Notes under the pieces: model-generated
What the model was told of the DNA's origin: nothing
The model's database searches: none
What the model saw: the letters and a program-made list of their open reading frames with translations, nothing else
NCBI GenBank assembly: GCA_029265085.1
Contig: JAJUJY010000045.1
Span: forward strand, 1-26,939
Reading direction: 5' to 3'
Length of the DNA stretch: 26,939 bases
Source: Chloroflexota bacterium
GTDB lineage: Bacteria > Chloroflexota > Anaerolineae > Anaerolineales > Anaerolineaceae
Translations under genes and position numbers: made by a program
Part shown: positions 25,201 to 26,939 of the stretch, piece after piece
Position numbering within the stretch: the stretch's first letter is position 1
Layout of the letters: each line of letters opens with the position of its first letter

Positions 25201-25539
25201 GCACTTCTCCAACAAGGGCTGCTAAACCTGGTTGAAAATGCGATCAAATACACCCGCGTGAATGGTGCAGTGAAGGTCAAAGTTTCTGTCAAGCAGGGTA
25301 AAGTGATCTTTGAGGTTCATGATTCTGGCATTGGAATAGCTCCTTTGGATATGCCCCGGTTGTTTGAAAAATTCTATCGCAGCGGCAGGCGAGAGGCTTA
25401 CGAACAGCGCGGAAGCGGGTTGGGTTTGGCGATTGTTAAGTCAATCGTGGAGAGGCACCAGGGGAAAGTGAACGTGGAAAGCCAACTGGGCAAGGGAAGC
25501 ACTTTTACGGTAGAAATCCCGCTGCGCCAACAGCGTTAA
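22252..25539 (+). CDS. Large membrane sensor histidine kinase (orphan)
   Basis: This 1095-residue protein has about seven N-terminal membrane helices (to ~275). An extracytoplasmic sensor region of ~240 residues follows, with double-Cache-like character (about 280-515), then a helix (516-538), HAMP (~538-592), GAF (~605-755) and PAS (~760-865). The kinase core comes last. The phospho-acceptor His879 is in SHDLRSP, the N box is NLVENAIKY (992-1000), G1 is DSGIGI (1024-1029) and G2 is GSGLGLAIV (1054-1062). It should autophosphorylate at His879 and pass the phosphate to a response regulator. None lies within this window, so it is an orphan here. The ligand of the sensor region is not evident. 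The ATG at 22252 has a weak ribosome site. The stop at 25537-25539 is followed by the long rpoC leader. Confidence 0.92.
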   Translation: MITIANLFAPKPYVNLPFDFVGWVGWFFLLGLLVWVVMVWWEPFRDQLQKKWLWFIGLALFSPVATLLLAIRVPNIGKLPLPGLPSEPIQPFLLILFAIPWVLGGGLLGRIPALFLGLLSGFQLALWGTHSLFSPLEIGGMAFLFSVIIRQNYRTRFYQLLRHPIIAALFLGISFLPVFILSTFFNTQGGLAIRLDYALTEVWWMAIARGVELLIAGLVAEVIFLSGSKIWYQPRTLQPSPEEASLETRFLHFTLPMILVLVIVLILGDWMVAGAAARKMIRDRLSSTAEVAAESLPYLQETGQSLILSVAQPDLANLSGVELSNHLAAHLRSIPYFRQFFVINAQKETMGGYPESDFSQIRLSDEEKLGIDLALKGVLVQTYAIEPLLGENSAQLSFIAAINNETGQTVGVVIGRTDLNTNPFTQPALEALKAVADDGGEGIILDENQNILYHAVTDSPLVIFEPYQGKLAETSAFYEDISPTGTRQLVYYQPVLGRPWSVILKLPAEQAQKIALDIAIPLLVILLVFAVLAYVLIRLSMRTMTGSLQTLAGQTTLIAQGQLSTPLPYKGVDEIGRLGKAFEQMRVSLKARLDELNRLLLVSQGVAANLEVEESIRPILEAALGEQAVSARAVLISEVRSDLQEDKPAAFGIGPLSDVLASLDQQIFDLMRSQELLTIPNTSRVRRISIPGNSNRPYALIALALRYENTYYGTLWVAYDQIKNFSEEEVRFLTTLASEAALAAANARLFASAEIGRRRLEAVISSTPEPVLVFDEKDRLLLLNPAVLQVHGLVLTTSAGKSINDVIASQELAEMLAGPLEDRISTKEITMGNGKIYHASVAPVMGEGQQVGKVCILRDITHYKELDSIKSDFVATVSHDLRSPLTLMRGYATMMLMVGDLNDQQKGYIAKIISGVDNMTRLVNSLLDLGRIEAGIGLKVEEISPEEVVNTVIRNLQPQATQKSIQLEAEFIDTDKVWLEADPALLQQGLLNLVENAIKYTRVNGAVKVKVSVKQGKVIFEVHDSGIGIAPLDMPRLFEKFYRSGRREAYEQRGSGLGLAIVKSIVERHQGKVNVESQLGKGSTFTVEIPLRQQR

Positions 25540-25568
25540 ATTATTCGTCGATCTGTTCTCAGAATAAA

Positions 25569-25592
25569 CCGAAAAGTTGCTTGTATTTTCGG
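25569..25592 (+). terminator. Weak inverted repeat, possible terminator of the kinase gene
   Basis: CCGAAAA (25569-25575) pairs with TTTTCGG (25586-25592) over 7 bp with a 10-base loop. It is followed by ATTCTTTC rather than a clean T run. It also covers the -35 part of the first rpoC promoter candidate, so it may be regulatory instead. Confidence 0.3.
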
Positions 25593-25609
25593 ATTCTTTC
25601 ATGTATAAT
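25581..25609 (+). promoter_or_regulatory. rpoC promoter candidate 1
   Basis: TTGTAT (25581-25586) and TATAAT (25604-25609) have 17 bases between them. Only the first three bases of the -35 match consensus, but the -10 is perfect. Transcription would start near 25616, about 265 bases before the rpoC GTG. Confidence 0.5.
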
Positions 25610-25633
25610 TTAGGCGTTGCATTCTTTGCATGG

Positions 25634-25645
25634 CTAACGCGTTAG
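25634..25645. promoter_or_regulatory. 12-base perfect palindrome CTAACGCGTTAG
   Basis: The sequence CTAACGCGTTAG is its own reverse complement. It lies about 25 bases after the first -10 box, just past the expected transcription start. This is a typical place for a repressor operator, but no protein can be assigned. Confidence 0.4.
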
Positions 25646-25699
25646 AGTGTATTTGGCCCGTAGTATTCAAAAAATACGAAAGAGTGTCATCGGGCAATG

Positions 25700-25705
25700 T
25701 ATAAT
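25700..25705 (+). promoter_or_regulatory. rpoC promoter candidate 2 (-10 only)
   Basis: A second perfect TATAAT, preceded by TG as in the first. No -35 hexamer is seen at 16-18 bases spacing. Confidence 0.3.
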
Positions 25706-25755
25706 CTTAAAATATATCAAAGTGACCACAAAAACCGATTGAAAATGCTAAATTG

Positions 25756-25764
25756 TGGTATAAT
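25756..25764 (+). promoter_or_regulatory. rpoC promoter candidate 3, extended -10
   Basis: TGGTATAAT is a perfect extended -10 element. Transcription would start near 25771, about 110 bases before the rpoC GTG. No matching -35 is seen. Confidence 0.5.
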
Positions 25765-25813
25765 TTTAGTTTGCATGCATACAGCTAAGGAAGCTCATTG
25801 AACATCTTTACAG

Positions 25814-25835
25814 CGCCTGGGGTTTTCCCCACGCG
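25814..25835 (+). promoter_or_regulatory. Hairpin in the rpoC 5' leader
   Basis: TGGGG and CCCCA pair around a TTTT loop (25818-25831). Beyond a C-C mismatch, CGC (25814-25816) pairs with GCG (25833-25835). The T-rich sequence that follows is broken by G and A, so a full terminator is doubtful. It could be an attenuator or a leader structure. Confidence 0.35.
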
Positions 25836-25867
25836 TTGATTTGGTTTAATTCTCCAGGGTTTTATTT

Positions 25868-26939
<1,072 letters not shown>

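Noticed and set aside
24837..25292. A 151-codon minus-strand frame across the histidine kinase core
   Set aside because: It is antisense to conserved kinase motifs, with no ribosome site or family resemblance. The same holds for the other minus-strand frames within large genes.

Overview
The window looks like a chromosomal piece of a Chloroflexota bacterium, most likely an Anaerolineae-type lineage. The strongest clue is a pair of proteins with the YYYFG motif of the DUF2298 / 'Chlor_Arch_YYY' membrane family, which is known mainly from Chloroflexi and archaea. Several large GT-C-type membrane glycosyltransferases and an rpoC with a long coiled-coil insertion accompany them. Nearly every gene lies on the plus strand; only a partial gene at the left edge is on the minus strand. 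I see no tRNA, rRNA, CRISPR array, insertion sequence or phage gene.

Layout. (1) 1-226: N-terminal end of an unrecognised minus-strand gene, divergent from (2) a CpaE/TadZ-type protein (541-1788) with a degenerate receiver domain. It has a good sigma-70 promoter and ends at a UUCG-loop terminator. (3) 1903-7767: lepA, translationally coupled by a TTG start to a flippase-like membrane protein, then a CDP-paratose/tyvelose 2-epimerase-like gene broken by an in-frame TAA, a GT4 glycosyltransferase and a methyltransferase. (4) 7804-20790, after a new promoter: a GT39-like protein, a 1761-residue GT39 + DUF2298 fusion, a small DUF952 protein, a stand-alone DUF2298 protein, another GT-C-like protein and cytidylate kinase. 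(5) 20871-22187: a C69/secernin-like Ntn-hydrolase whose real start places Cys at position 2. (6) 22252-25539: a large orphan membrane histidine kinase. (7) 25540-25881: a promoter-rich leader, then the 5' part of rpoC, which runs off the right edge without rpoB in front of it.

How the genes may work together (inference): sections 3 and 4 look like one surface-glycan locus. It holds nucleotide-sugar epimerisation, a cytoplasmic GT4 transferase, a methyltransferase, a possible lipid or glycolipid translocase, and four multi-spanning GT-C-type proteins that would use polyprenyl-linked sugars on the outer face of the membrane. The DUF2298 proteins have no established function, and the fusion of one to a GT39 domain links them to this chemistry. 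This locus is the best candidate in the window for an undescribed system. lepA, cmk and rpoC are housekeeping genes around it.
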